Assembly: GCA_964426545.1 (NCBI GenBank)
Contig: CAYRQP010000001.1
Coordinates: forward strand, 186,001 to 250,000
Reading direction: 5' to 3'
DNA length: 64,000 nt
DNA from: CAYRQP01 sp964426545
GTDB lineage: Bacteria > Fermentibacterota > Fermentibacteria > Fermentibacterales > JCC-6
Shown one piece after another: positions 34,421-42,413 of this stretch. The translations under genes were made by a program, and so were the position numbers. Position 1 is the first letter of the stretch. Every line of letters starts with the position of its first letter. Below the pieces are notes generated by a model. That model was not told the origin of the DNA and made no database searches. It saw only the letters and a list, made by a program, of their open reading frames with translations.

Positions 34421-35848
34421 TCAGTATCTTCTTCTTTTCGAAGCTGAGAGAATACCCATTTGACTTCGGTAATTAGCAACTGTCCGTCTCTTTATTTCGA
34501 TTCCCAGATTTTGGAGAATGGATGTCAGTTTAGAGTCAGAAAGCGGGTCGTTTTTGTCCTCTGAATCAATGAGTTTCCGCAGTTCATCCTTCACACTCCG
34601 GCTGGAAAGTTCTCCACCATCGGATGGAAGTGCTCTGCTGAAGAAGAACTTCACTTCGTGAATTCCCTGCGGAGACTGCAGGTACTTGCCATTACTGGCC
34701 CGGCTGATGGTGGACTGGTTCAATTCCAGTTTATCTGCAACCATCTGAAGTTTCAGCGGTTTGAGTTCTTCTACTCCGTATTCAAAGAAGTCATGTTGGT
34801 AATCAGCAAGAAATGCTCCTATTCTGGTGATTGTATCCTGTCGCTGAGCTATCGATTTAATGAACCAGGTTGCCCTTTGAAACTTCTTCGTGACATATTC
34901 TTTTTCAGTGTCGGAAGTTTGGGGTGACTCGAGAATATTTCTGTTTCTCGATGAAATCGAAAGTGTCGGGAAACGGGTATCATTTAATTCGGCGATGAAT
35001 TTATCTCCGAGTCTTTTTACGATGATATCAGGGATGATGACTGAGTTAACATCGAGAACAAAACCGCTTCCGGGCCAGGGATTCAATTTCGAAATCCCAT
35101 CGATTGCATCCTGCACTTCTTTTGGTGTGCAATGCAGAGCATTTGATATCTTCTTGATTCTCTTTTCTGCCATGTTGAGGAAGTGATCTGTAACAATTCT
35201 ATACTCCGGACTGCTTTCCTCAAATCCCCTATTCAGCAGTTGAGTTTGAAGCGACATGACGACAGTGGTGCTTGCCACGCCTTCCGGTTCAAGTGAACGG
35301 ACTATTTCCAGCGCTTCCTCCAATAATTCAGGCTCGTTCTCCCATCCAACCGCCAGCTTATATTCGGGTTGAGAGAGCAGTCCGTGCCGATCGAGTGAGT
35401 AGATTACATAAATTGCGGCTTCTTCCAGTTCGGGGGAAATTTCCATGGCATATATCTGATGCAGCAGATGATCTGAAAATGAAATTTTGCTCTCCGCTTC
35501 GGGAAACCAATAGTCGTCATCTGACTTATAAGAACTCGATTGTGAGATTCCGCTGTGCTCATCTATCTGTTTCAGGATATCCATCGGATCTGTTTCTCCG
35601 GTGTCGCTTCGGGATGGTTCATCATCCCAATCGCTTCCGCTTTCGGAAATCTGCTCAGTTCCCTTTTTGTCCGGTTCACTCTGTGATGCTTCGAGAAGCG
35701 GATTTTCAGTGAGTTCCTGGCTGATCATGTTCTCTAGGTCTGTCGAAGGCAGCTGCAGTATCTCGAGAGCCTGCATGATCTTCTGGGTTAACACCAGTTT
35801 CTGGGTTTGAACCAGGGACTGCCGCTGCTCCATCTTCATTCCGGGCAT
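34421..35848 (-). CDS. rpoN: RNA polymerase sigma-54 factor
   Basis: Directs RNA polymerase to -24/-12 promoters under enhancer-binding activators. The 475-residue protein has region I (QRQSLVQTQKLVLTQKIMQALEILQLPSTDLENMI), an acidic region II, the core-binding domain, and a C-terminal RpoN box RRTVANYRSQMGI. The ATG at 35848 is preferred to an in-frame TTG at 35872, which has a weak ribosome site and would overlap lptB by 23 bases. The lptB-rpoN order is common in diderms. No sigma-54 activator gene is in the window. The tail ends SASKRRRY. Confidence 0.94.
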   Translation of the reverse strand: MPGMKMEQRQSLVQTQKLVLTQKIMQALEILQLPSTDLENMISQELTENPLLEASQSEPDKKGTEQISESGSDWDDEPSRSDTGETDPMDILKQIDEHSGISQSSSYKSDDDYWFPEAESKISFSDHLLHQIYAMEISPELEEAAIYVIYSLDRHGLLSQPEYKLAVGWENEPELLEEALEIVRSLEPEGVASTTVVMSLQTQLLNRGFEESSPEYRIVTDHFLNMAEKRIKKISNALHCTPKEVQDAIDGISKLNPWPGSGFVLDVNSVIIPDIIVKRLGDKFIAELNDTRFPTLSISSRNRNILESPQTSDTEKEYVTKKFQRATWFIKSIAQRQDTITRIGAFLADYQHDFFEYGVEELKPLKLQMVADKLELNQSTISRASNGKYLQSPQGIHEVKFFFSRALPSDGGELSSRSVKDELRKLIDSEDKNDPLSDSKLTSILQNLGIEIKRRTVANYRSQMGILSASKRRRY

Positions 35849-35849
35849 G

Positions 35850-36599
35850 CTAAAGTGTAAACCTCTCTCCAAGATATATTTTCCGTGCTTCAGGATTATC
35901 TGCCAACTCCTGTGCTGCCCCTGAAAGGAGTATTTTCCCGTTGTACATAATATATGCTCTATCTGTGATGGAAAGTGTTTCTCTTACACTATGGTCAGTG
36001 ATGAGTATACCCAGACCGCTCTTTCTCAGTTTACGGATAATCTCCTGTATATCATCCACGGCAATAGGGTCGATACCGGAGAATGGTTCATCCAGAAGAA
36101 GAAATGAAGGACTGGTAACTAATGCTCTCGCAATTTCTACCCGTCTGCGTTCTCCCCCTGAAAGTGTATATGCCTTCTGCTTTGCTATTTTTCCAATGCC
36201 AAGTTCTGCAAGCAGCACGGCAAGACGCTTTTCCCGCTCGACTTTTCCAATTCCGATGGTTTCGAGAATGCTCATGATGTTATCCTCTACACTCATCTTT
36301 AGAAAGACACTCGATTCCTGCGGAAGATAGCCTATGCCGAGACGGGCTCTCTTGAACATCGGGAGTTTAGTGATTCTAGTCTCACCCAGAAACACTTCTC
36401 CTGATTTGGGACGGATGAAGCCGACCATCATATTGAATGTAGTGGTCTTCCCTGCCCCGTTCGGGCCAAGCAGACCAACCACTTCTCCGGATGAAACAGT
36501 AATGGAGACTCCATTCACAACAGCTCTTTTCCTGTATTTCTTGACCAGATTGAGCGTACGCAGAATCTCCGTATCTGTTTGTCCGACTGGCTTACTCAC
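35850..36599 (-). CDS. lptB: LPS export ABC transporter ATP-binding protein LptB
   Basis: The cytoplasmic ATPase that powers LPS extraction with LptFG. The 249-residue protein has Walker A GPNGAGKTTTF, the Q-loop in YLPQESSVF (the LptB-specific form), signature LSGGERRRVEIARAL, Walker B FLLLDEPFSGIDP and the H-loop ITDHSVRETL. The GTG start at 36599 follows GGGAGGAC and overlaps the lptA stop by eight bases. Gene order lpxL-type, lptC, lptA, lptB, rpoN matches the usual diderm cluster. LptF and LptG are not in the window. Confidence 0.95.
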   Translation of the reverse strand: MSKPVGQTDTEILRTLNLVKKYRKRAVVNGVSITVSSGEVVGLLGPNGAGKTTTFNMMVGFIRPKSGEVFLGETRITKLPMFKRARLGIGYLPQESSVFLKMSVEDNIMSILETIGIGKVEREKRLAVLLAELGIGKIAKQKAYTLSGGERRRVEIARALVTSPSFLLLDEPFSGIDPIAVDDIQEIIRKLRKSGLGILITDHSVRETLSITDRAYIMYNGKILLSGAAQELADNPEARKIYLGERFTL

Positions 36600-37668
36600 C
36601 GCTGTCCTCCCGGTAACTGTATGTCCCGCTCACATTTCCGATTGCAGTCACTTCGACGGCACTGCCGTCTTCAAATGTAATGATGAATATATCACTTTTT
36701 ACGGTATTTATCTCCTGCTGTTCTGCAGCTTCACCCCCTGCTTTATACACAAGGTTTGCCGAACCGGCTATATACAGCAAATCCATCTCCTCATCGACAA
36801 AGAAGAAATCAGCTGTCTGCGATGTGAACCATGTTTCAGACGGGGGATCATCATTGGTATCGGAGAAGAAACCGGTAGCATTACCCTCGATGATAACAGA
36901 AGATATTCCCCCGTCTTCCGTCATATAGACTTCGATTTCGTCTCCCGAAAGTTCACCGTCAGCTGTTGTCAGTTCCGGACTGCCAAAGAGTTCTATGCGG
37001 TCTTCATCACCATAGGAATACAGATACTCAGCTTCAGCAACAATCTCCCTTTCGGGAATTGTAACAACTGCATTGCCCTGGGCTTCTGCTCTATTCTCAT
37101 CAGAGAAAAACTCCAGCCGATCAGCTGTCACATACATTGTATCTTCATCTTCAGTATGTATCAGAAGCGGGTCGACAGTAATGAACATACTGTTCCGCTC
37201 GAAATCATACATCGCGTACTGTCCTGAAACGGTTCCCAGCCACTCACCTGTCATAACAACACTGTCTTTCACCGTCGCCTTTTCAGAATCCATATAGTAA
37301 ACAACTTCTTCCGCCCGCACCTCTGTTTCACCGTCATATAGAAACACATTGCCTCTAATAATCAGGATGCTGTCCTTCGCATCGAATTCGAGATAATCAG
37401 AGTGTCCTGAAACAGTATCCGATTCGAAATTCACATTTCCGCTGAAAACAGCTCTTTCGGACAGTTCCCATATTGTAGCTGCATCAGAGGTTATCACGAC
37501 TTCGCCATTAGTCACCACTACACTGTCTGTCAGCTCCATTAGCATCTCTCCTGATGCACCCTCACGAATAGAAGCACTCGAGGATGTTGCTGTGAAAATA
37601 CCCGCAAAGGCACCCAAAGGAATCAACAGCATCACCAAGGTTACAGACAGCTTATCGGATATCATCAT
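36592..37668 (-). CDS. lptA: LptA/OstA-family periplasmic LPS-bridge protein
   Basis: A protein of about 358 residues, mostly repeated short beta strands: an OstA-like beta-jellyroll pattern in at least two blocks (SVVVTNGEVVITSDAATIWE, YAMYDFERNSMFI, ERIELFGSPELTTADGELSG). It would form the periplasmic slide that carries LPS from LptC to the outer membrane. It is about twice the length of E. coli LptA. The frame is open to 37704, but the signal peptide begins at the Met pair 37668/37665 (MMISDKLSVTLVMLL ... AFA), so a start near 37668 is chosen; it overlaps lptC by 17 bases. The ribosome site is weak. Confidence 0.82.
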   Translation of the reverse strand: MMISDKLSVTLVMLLIPLGAFAGIFTATSSSASIREGASGEMLMELTDSVVVTNGEVVITSDAATIWELSERAVFSGNVNFESDTVSGHSDYLEFDAKDSILIIRGNVFLYDGETEVRAEEVVYYMDSEKATVKDSVVMTGEWLGTVSGQYAMYDFERNSMFITVDPLLIHTEDEDTMYVTADRLEFFSDENRAEAQGNAVVTIPEREIVAEAEYLYSYGDEDRIELFGSPELTTADGELSGDEIEVYMTEDGGISSVIIEGNATGFFSDTNDDPPSETWFTSQTADFFFVDEEMDLLYIAGSANLVYKAGGEAAEQQEINTVKSDIFIITFEDGSAVEVTAIGNVSGTYSYREDSGE

Positions 37669-38209
37669 TTTCCGTGTACTCCGCATTGAACAGACTATCC
37701 ACATCCCCCTGCAGTTTTGTATTCAGGTCTATCCCAACCCCCGAACAGATTCTGATGCCTGAAGCAAGAGTATCCGTGAGAATTACAAGACAGTCACTAT
37801 GGATAAGTCCGGTTTCCTCTTCCCATTCGATCGAAGGAGCTGACAGATGTCTGTGCTCGACACTTTCGGCTTCTACATTGCCCCATAGCCTCATACGGTT
37901 ATTTCGGATTTCGATCCTGCCGGAATCACCACTGAGGAAACTCTCAGGAACATTTGACTCATAGAAGGTAATCTCGACTTTGGACAGAAGAAGTACACTG
38001 TCTCCTTCAATATAATGCGCTGAATCACTTTCCAATTTCCAGGAGCGGGTTCCCCCCGATGACTGTACAAATGTAAAGGTACTTAATGCCTGTGTCTGCT
38101 CTTCTTCTGAAACCGCTTCGACGGGAGCCGGATTACCGCAGGCCAGTACTGCCGTCAGGACGATGATGCCAGCGCTTATGTATCCATACCCACTGAGCCG
38201 GGTCTTCAT
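37652..38209 (-). CDS. lptC: LptC-like lipoprotein
   Basis: A 185-residue protein with a signal peptide and lipobox VLTAVLACGN (cysteine at residue 24), unlike E. coli LptC, which has a membrane anchor. The mature part shows LptC-type beta-strand repeats (WKLESDSAHYIEGDSVLLLSKVEITFYE, LSGDSGRIEIRNNRMRLWGNVE). Between the acyltransferase and lptA its role as the inner-membrane-side LPS acceptor is likely. Its first 25 codons, which encode the signal peptide, overlap the end of the upstream acyltransferase gene by 77 bases in another frame. AGGAGA lies nine bases before the ATG. Confidence 0.85.
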   Translation of the reverse strand: MKTRLSGYGYISAGIIVLTAVLACGNPAPVEAVSEEEQTQALSTFTFVQSSGGTRSWKLESDSAHYIEGDSVLLLSKVEITFYESNVPESFLSGDSGRIEIRNNRMRLWGNVEAESVEHRHLSAPSIEWEEETGLIHSDCLVILTDTLASGIRICSGVGIDLNTKLQGDVDSLFNAEYTENDDIR

Positions 38210-39041
38210 GTATCCATTCTCCTATTCGCCTGTTCAAAACTTCGGTTAACTGAATATGTCCATCATCGCCGGAAAATGTAGAAGTGTCAACCGGTTTGTC
38301 AATCACGAGAATATAGTCTCTGTCTTTGTTTCGCCTTATGTGCAGAGTCGAAACGGGAATACCGAATCGCAGGGCAATCTTCGCAGGGCCTGTTGGAGTT
38401 CTTGCAGGAATCCCCAGAAAATCCACAAATTCACCGTCAGCTCCCATAGTATCCTGGTCTATTAATATCCCGACTGCTGCATTCTGCCGGAGAAGCCGCA
38501 GGAGAGCCCCGGGACCCCTGCTCCTGTCGACAGAATCGACTCCGGGTTTTCTTCGGAGGTCATTCAGGAATGCAGAAACTTCACTGTCATCAAGTTCCTT
38601 GTGAATAATTCCAATCCTGTGTCCGAGATTTACTACTGCCCGGGGGGAGAGTTCCCATGCCGAATAGTGTGCTGTGATGAGAATGCAGCCGTTCCCGGCA
38701 TCAAGAGCATCTGCAAGATGTTCCGCTCCTTCTACTGTGATAACTTCCTGAAATTCAACATCATCAAGGTGAGACAGGTGCAGAAAATCGAGATAACCTG
38801 CAACCAAGCTTCTGTAGATTTCGAAACTAGAGCATTCAAGACCAAGCGACCGCATGACTGTCCGCCTGTGCAATTCCAGCGTTTCATTCGAACTGAGTTT
38901 CAGACTGCAGAATATCCGTGCAATAATTCCGGAGATACTCCACAGAGTTTCTCTCGAGACTGCTTCTGTTATGCTATACAATGATTCAAGCACAGGAAGG
39001 TACATCCTGTGCCGTAGCTTTCTAAATGGAAGGCGGCTCAT
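38133..39041 (-). CDS. lpxL: lipid A late acyltransferase (LpxL/HtrB family)
   Basis: Adds a secondary acyl chain to the lipid A precursor at the inner membrane. The 302-residue protein shows ITAHYSAWELSP (the catalytic H of the HX4D/E motif), DRSRGPGALLRLLRQN, VGILIDQDTMGADGEFVDFLG and the usual C-terminal DPAQWVWIHKRWHHRP. The N-terminal helix is weak. Its stop lies 77 bases inside lptC, so the two are translationally linked. It follows kdsC by 24 bases. LpxL versus LpxM or a phosphatidylinositol-mannoside acyltransferase cannot be separated by eye. Confidence 0.88.
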   Translation of the reverse strand: MSRLPFRKLRHRMYLPVLESLYSITEAVSRETLWSISGIIARIFCSLKLSSNETLELHRRTVMRSLGLECSSFEIYRSLVAGYLDFLHLSHLDDVEFQEVITVEGAEHLADALDAGNGCILITAHYSAWELSPRAVVNLGHRIGIIHKELDDSEVSAFLNDLRRKPGVDSVDRSRGPGALLRLLRQNAAVGILIDQDTMGADGEFVDFLGIPARTPTGPAKIALRFGIPVSTLHIRRNKDRDYILVIDKPVDTSTFSGDDGHIQLTEVLNRRIGEWIHEDPAQWVWIHKRWHHRPDGSTGLR

Positions 39042-39065
39042 CCTAATCCGTTTGCTGTTCCGGAA

Positions 39066-39560
39066 TTATTCGGGGGAGTCAAGTTCAGCATCTTTCAAGA
39101 GCATATCTATAACTTCGCGCACTGCACCCATGCCGCCGTCGGCTTTTGTGACAATGTCGCACACTTCGATGACATCGGGGTGAGCATCTGCGGGGCAGGC
39201 ACCGATTCCGGCAAGTTCGATTGCGGGGATGTCCATTTTGCCATCACCCATGAAGAGTATTTCAGAAAGTTCAATGGAAAGATGTTCGGCAAGCCCACGG
39301 AGTGCTTCCGCCTTTTTAGGACTTCCGAGACACAGCAGTTCTATGTTCAGGTCTGCTGCGCGGCGTCGAGTGGCGGGAAAGTCTCTGAATGAGACAAGTG
39401 CTACCGGAAAACTCTGTTTTCGAAGTTCTATCATTCCCGCACCGTCTTTAGAGTTGAATGCCTGCATCACTCCATCGGGTCCGTAGTAAAGAACACCGTC
39501 AGTAAGGACACCGTCGACATCGAGTGCAAGCAATTTGATCTGTTTGAATGGAATCATCAT
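39066..39560 (-). CDS. kdsC: KDO-8-phosphate phosphatase (KdsC-like HAD)
   Basis: Hydrolyses KDO-8-phosphate in LPS inner-core synthesis. The 164-residue C0-type HAD protein has LLALDVDGVLTDG (nucleophile and acid Asp), VSFRD, and LFMGDGKMDIPAIELAG for Mg binding; it lacks the cap domain, as KdsC does. The residue after the nucleophile pair and the C-terminal GMGAVREVIDMLL match KdsC. It leads the LPS cluster, directly upstream of the acyltransferase and lptC. It starts 10 bases after an outer-membrane protein gene. A CMP-sialate-type phosphatase is less likely given the neighbours. Confidence 0.9.
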   Translation of the reverse strand: MMIPFKQIKLLALDVDGVLTDGVLYYGPDGVMQAFNSKDGAGMIELRKQSFPVALVSFRDFPATRRRAADLNIELLCLGSPKKAEALRGLAEHLSIELSEILFMGDGKMDIPAIELAGIGACPADAHPDVIEVCDIVTKADGGMGAVREVIDMLLKDAELDSPE

Positions 39561-39570
39561 GCTTTCCGAA

Positions 39571-40659
39571 TCAATCGAGCCAGTATCCGGATGCCCAAAG
39601 CGTCAAATAGATAGTGGTTTCGTCGAAACTCTCTCCCGCTTCATCTTCCCAAATCTGATACCCGCCTGCAATGTCGATTCCTGCCCGTCCATCCCCGAAG
39701 CCGAAACCGGTTCCAAACGTGATACGGTTGGCACCATCGAGCCACAGACCATCTATATGTTCAAAGCCTGCCCGAATATCGACACCTCTTCCAACATCCA
39801 GTTCAGTACCGGCAGACAATACCCATCCGTCATCCGTGTGACTTCCCATAACATTCATGGCTTTTCTCGTGTAGATGTCAGCACACATCATCAGCTGCCT
39901 TATGGGATTGAATGAGAGTCCGGCGCTGAGTTCACCCGGAATGGAGTATCTTGTTTCGGAACTATCGGCTCCGGAACCGGAATAGTCCCTGACAATCTCA
40001 ACATCCCCTGAGCGGTCTGTCGTTACCGAGAATCCAAGCGAGAAGTAATCTGTATTCAGCATAAGACCAAGCACACCGCCCCATGCCTGCTGAAGATAGG
40101 TATTGTCCCTGTATATCGTGTTTATGGGAATATTATGAGGTTGTCCTGCCGGAGAGAGAATAACATTCGATTCCACTTCCCCGAATGTGCACTTGCCGCC
40201 CAGTGAGAATGCGAATAGTTCGGATACCGCAACTGAAAATCCGGTATATACTTCCGAAAGTCCGCCTGACCATGTCAGATTACCGGTGTAATCAGGAAAA
40301 CTCATTGCTGCTTCCTGTTCGAGACTGCTTCGAGCATCGATGGACGCAGATAACACAATCATTTTGTGTACCGGGAACAGTGCAGAAACAGACGGGAAGT
40401 TCACGCTGCTGCTCCATGGTGCTGCATCCCCGCTCCGGAGAATCCCGCTGAAACAGATACCGCTGTTCTCGGCCCAGGCGGAGGCTGCCGGATTCAGTAC
40501 CGAAAGCCGTGAACCATCTGTGATTCCAACCGAAATGCCCCCGAGAGCATAAGCACGCGCAGAAAAGGACTGCATCTCCTCTCCCATTCCTTCGGGAGGA
40601 GGTTGAAATCCAGGGTAACCACCTGTAAGCAATGCCAGCACAAGAGCAAGATAAATCAT
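39571..40659 (-). CDS. outer-membrane beta-barrel protein (PorV/FadL-like)
   Basis: A 362-residue protein with a short signal peptide (residues 1-13) and many alternating hydrophobic beta strands. The early segment FSARAYALGGISVGITDGSRLSVLNPAASAW resembles the N-terminus of PorV/PorQ-type proteins (the LGGA....AD.....NPA pattern), which serve secretion of proteins with Por C-terminal domains in Bacteroidetes. The last strand ends ASGYWLD with aromatic residues, as for outer-membrane barrels. It is just upstream of the LPS cluster. A transport or secretion role is possible, but nothing in the sequence settles it. Confidence 0.72.
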   Translation of the reverse strand: MIYLALVLALLTGGYPGFQPPPEGMGEEMQSFSARAYALGGISVGITDGSRLSVLNPAASAWAENSGICFSGILRSGDAAPWSSSVNFPSVSALFPVHKMIVLSASIDARSSLEQEAAMSFPDYTGNLTWSGGLSEVYTGFSVAVSELFAFSLGGKCTFGEVESNVILSPAGQPHNIPINTIYRDNTYLQQAWGGVLGLMLNTDYFSLGFSVTTDRSGDVEIVRDYSGSGADSSETRYSIPGELSAGLSFNPIRQLMMCADIYTRKAMNVMGSHTDDGWVLSAGTELDVGRGVDIRAGFEHIDGLWLDGANRITFGTGFGFGDGRAGIDIAGGYQIWEDEAGESFDETTIYLTLWASGYWLD

Positions 40660-40735
40660 CTAATAACTCCAATTCGTTGCAGCGAAATATACTTAATATC
40701 TTCTTAATGTACCCCTCAGTACTGCAGGAGTTTCA

Positions 40736-42133
40736 TCAGATGGATTCGAATGACTCTCCGCGGTCAGGTATAAACACTTCCTTGCCCATGTCATCGAGTA
40801 TTCTGGATGCCAGTACCTGTTGCTGTTCTTTTTCGCCGTGTACAAGGATGATTTTACCGGCATTCCTGCCGACTGTTTGTGCATACCTAAGGAGTGCATC
40901 TGAATCTGCATGTGCAGAAAATCCGTTGATAACTTCTACAGAAGCGTTGAGTGTGTATTCATCTCCGAATATTCTTATCGGTTTTATTCTATCCAGGATT
41001 CTCCTGCCGAGAGTATTCATTGCCATGAATCCAACTATCAGAACGGTGCTCGCAGGATCTTCAATATTATTCTTGAGATGATGTAGAATTCTGCCGGACT
41101 CACACATCCCCGATGCGGAGATGATTATCATCGGACTGTCATCATGATTCAGGGACTTCGATTCTTCTACATCCTGCACAAAACGCAGTCCCTTGAAGCG
41201 GAACGGACTGTTGCGCTCGAGAAGATACGCCCGGGTTTTGGCATCGAAACACTCAGGATGAAGCCTATATACTTCGGTTGCATCGAATGAAAGCGGAGAG
41301 TCCACATAGACTTTCAAGTCATCAGGAAGCAGTCCGTCAGCTTTCAGTTCATGGATGTAATACAGTACTTCCTGAGTTCTGCCGACGCTGAAAGACGGAA
41401 TAACTACTTTTCCGCCCCTTGCGTATGTATCATCAATCACCTGTTGAAATTTCGACCGGGCTTCATCCGGTTTTTCATGGTTTCGCCCGCCGTAGGTGCT
41501 TTCCATCATGAGTATGTCTGCTCTCAGAGATACATCCGGATTTCGGAGCAATGGTCTGCTTGGTCTTCCGAGGTCTCCTGAGTAGACAAGAATTGTCTTC
41601 TTACCGTTTTCCTCTATCGTTATCTCCACCTGTGCCGAACCGAGTATGTGTCCCGCATCGAGAAAACGGATGGAAATCCCGGGAAACAGAGGATAGGACA
41701 TGGAATAAGGAATGGAGACAAAGCGTTCCATCGTCTTCATCACATCTTCGATTGTATAGAGCGGCTCAATTAGGGGAAGGTTCTTCTTTGCCCGTTTTCT
41801 GTTTACATATTCCACATCATACTTCTGTATATGAGCACTGTCAGGAAGCATTATCGCTTCGAGATCGCGGGTGGCCTGGGTACAAAGTATAATTCCACTG
41901 TATCCTTTTTTGACCGCTGTAGGGAGATTACCTGAATGGTCTATATGTGCGTGTGAAAGCACTATTGCATCGAGTTCCGCAGGGTCATAGAGCATATCGC
42001 GGTTGAGTTTATCTGCTTCTTTCCGACGTCCCTGATGCAGTCCGCAATCCAATAGGACTTTCTTTCCACTAACCTCGAGAAGATGTTGCGAACCTGTAAC
42101 TTCCTGTGCTGCTCCGTAGAATGTGATTTTCAT
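40736..42133 (-). CDS. beta-CASP metallo-beta-lactamase RNase
   Basis: A 465-residue two-metal RNase of the CPSF73/YsiC-like bacterial family. Metal ligands are visible in LSHAHIDHSGNLP, DAGHILGSA and YSGDLG, and the beta-CASP part has MMESTYGGRNH, VVIPSFSVGRTQEVLYYI, VYVDSPLS and the final motifs IIISASGMCESGRILHHL and INGFSAHADSDALL. It would cut or trim RNA in the cytoplasm. Length is normal. The ATG follows AAGGAGGAT. It stands alone, with a repeat cluster upstream. Confidence 0.92.
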   Translation of the reverse strand: MKITFYGAAQEVTGSQHLLEVSGKKVLLDCGLHQGRRKEADKLNRDMLYDPAELDAIVLSHAHIDHSGNLPTAVKKGYSGIILCTQATRDLEAIMLPDSAHIQKYDVEYVNRKRAKKNLPLIEPLYTIEDVMKTMERFVSIPYSMSYPLFPGISIRFLDAGHILGSAQVEITIEENGKKTILVYSGDLGRPSRPLLRNPDVSLRADILMMESTYGGRNHEKPDEARSKFQQVIDDTYARGGKVVIPSFSVGRTQEVLYYIHELKADGLLPDDLKVYVDSPLSFDATEVYRLHPECFDAKTRAYLLERNSPFRFKGLRFVQDVEESKSLNHDDSPMIIISASGMCESGRILHHLKNNIEDPASTVLIVGFMAMNTLGRRILDRIKPIRIFGDEYTLNASVEVINGFSAHADSDALLRYAQTVGRNAGKIILVHGEKEQQQVLASRILDDMGKEVFIPDRGESFESI

Positions 42134-42169
42134 TTATCCTCCTTTTTTGAGTATGGTAATATAACAATT

Positions 42170-42211
42170 GGGGACGGAGGAGTACTTTACGTAACACACT
42201 CCTCCGTCCCC
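42170..42211. repeat. GGGGACGGAGGAGT hairpin
   Basis: A 14-bp perfect stem (42170-42183 and 42198-42211) around a 14-base loop. The same arm occurs at 54305-54322, 54346-54363 and 54371-54384, so it is a dispersed repeat. It lies in the gap between the beta-CASP gene and the metalloprotease gene. Confidence 0.9.
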
Positions 42212-42228
42212 ATTCGCCCCATCCGTCA

Positions 42229-42300
42229 AAAAGTGCCAGGCACTTTTATAACTGGTGTGTGTGCTGTGGTTCATGCAAAATAAAAGTGCCTGGCACTTTT
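42229..42300. repeat. pair of AAAAGTGCC-N-GGCACTTTT palindromes
   Basis: Two 19-base palindromes (42229-42247 with central A, 42282-42300 with central T) lie 34 bases apart. Each can fold on itself, and since one is the reverse complement of the other they can also pair together. A partial copy is at 22322-22336. T-runs follow the second, so it may stop transcription on the plus strand. Confidence 0.88.
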
Positions 42301-42401
42301 TTTCTGTGGAACTGTTCTTCAGTTATGGACATTACACCTGTAAATGTTTAAATTTGATATCTATGTAAATAATGTAAACTAACTGAATAAATACACCAAA
42401 T

Positions 42402-42409
42402 TAGGAGGA
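42402..42409 (+). promoter_or_regulatory. ribosome binding site of the first metalloprotease
   Basis: TAGGAGGA lies four bases before the ATG at 42414, a strong site that fixes this start. Confidence 0.7.
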
Positions 42410-42413
42410 AATA

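Noticed and set aside
42354..42380. TTGATA/TAAACT as a promoter for the first metalloprotease
   Set aside because: The 15-base spacing and weak -10 match are no better than expected in AT-rich intergenic sequence.
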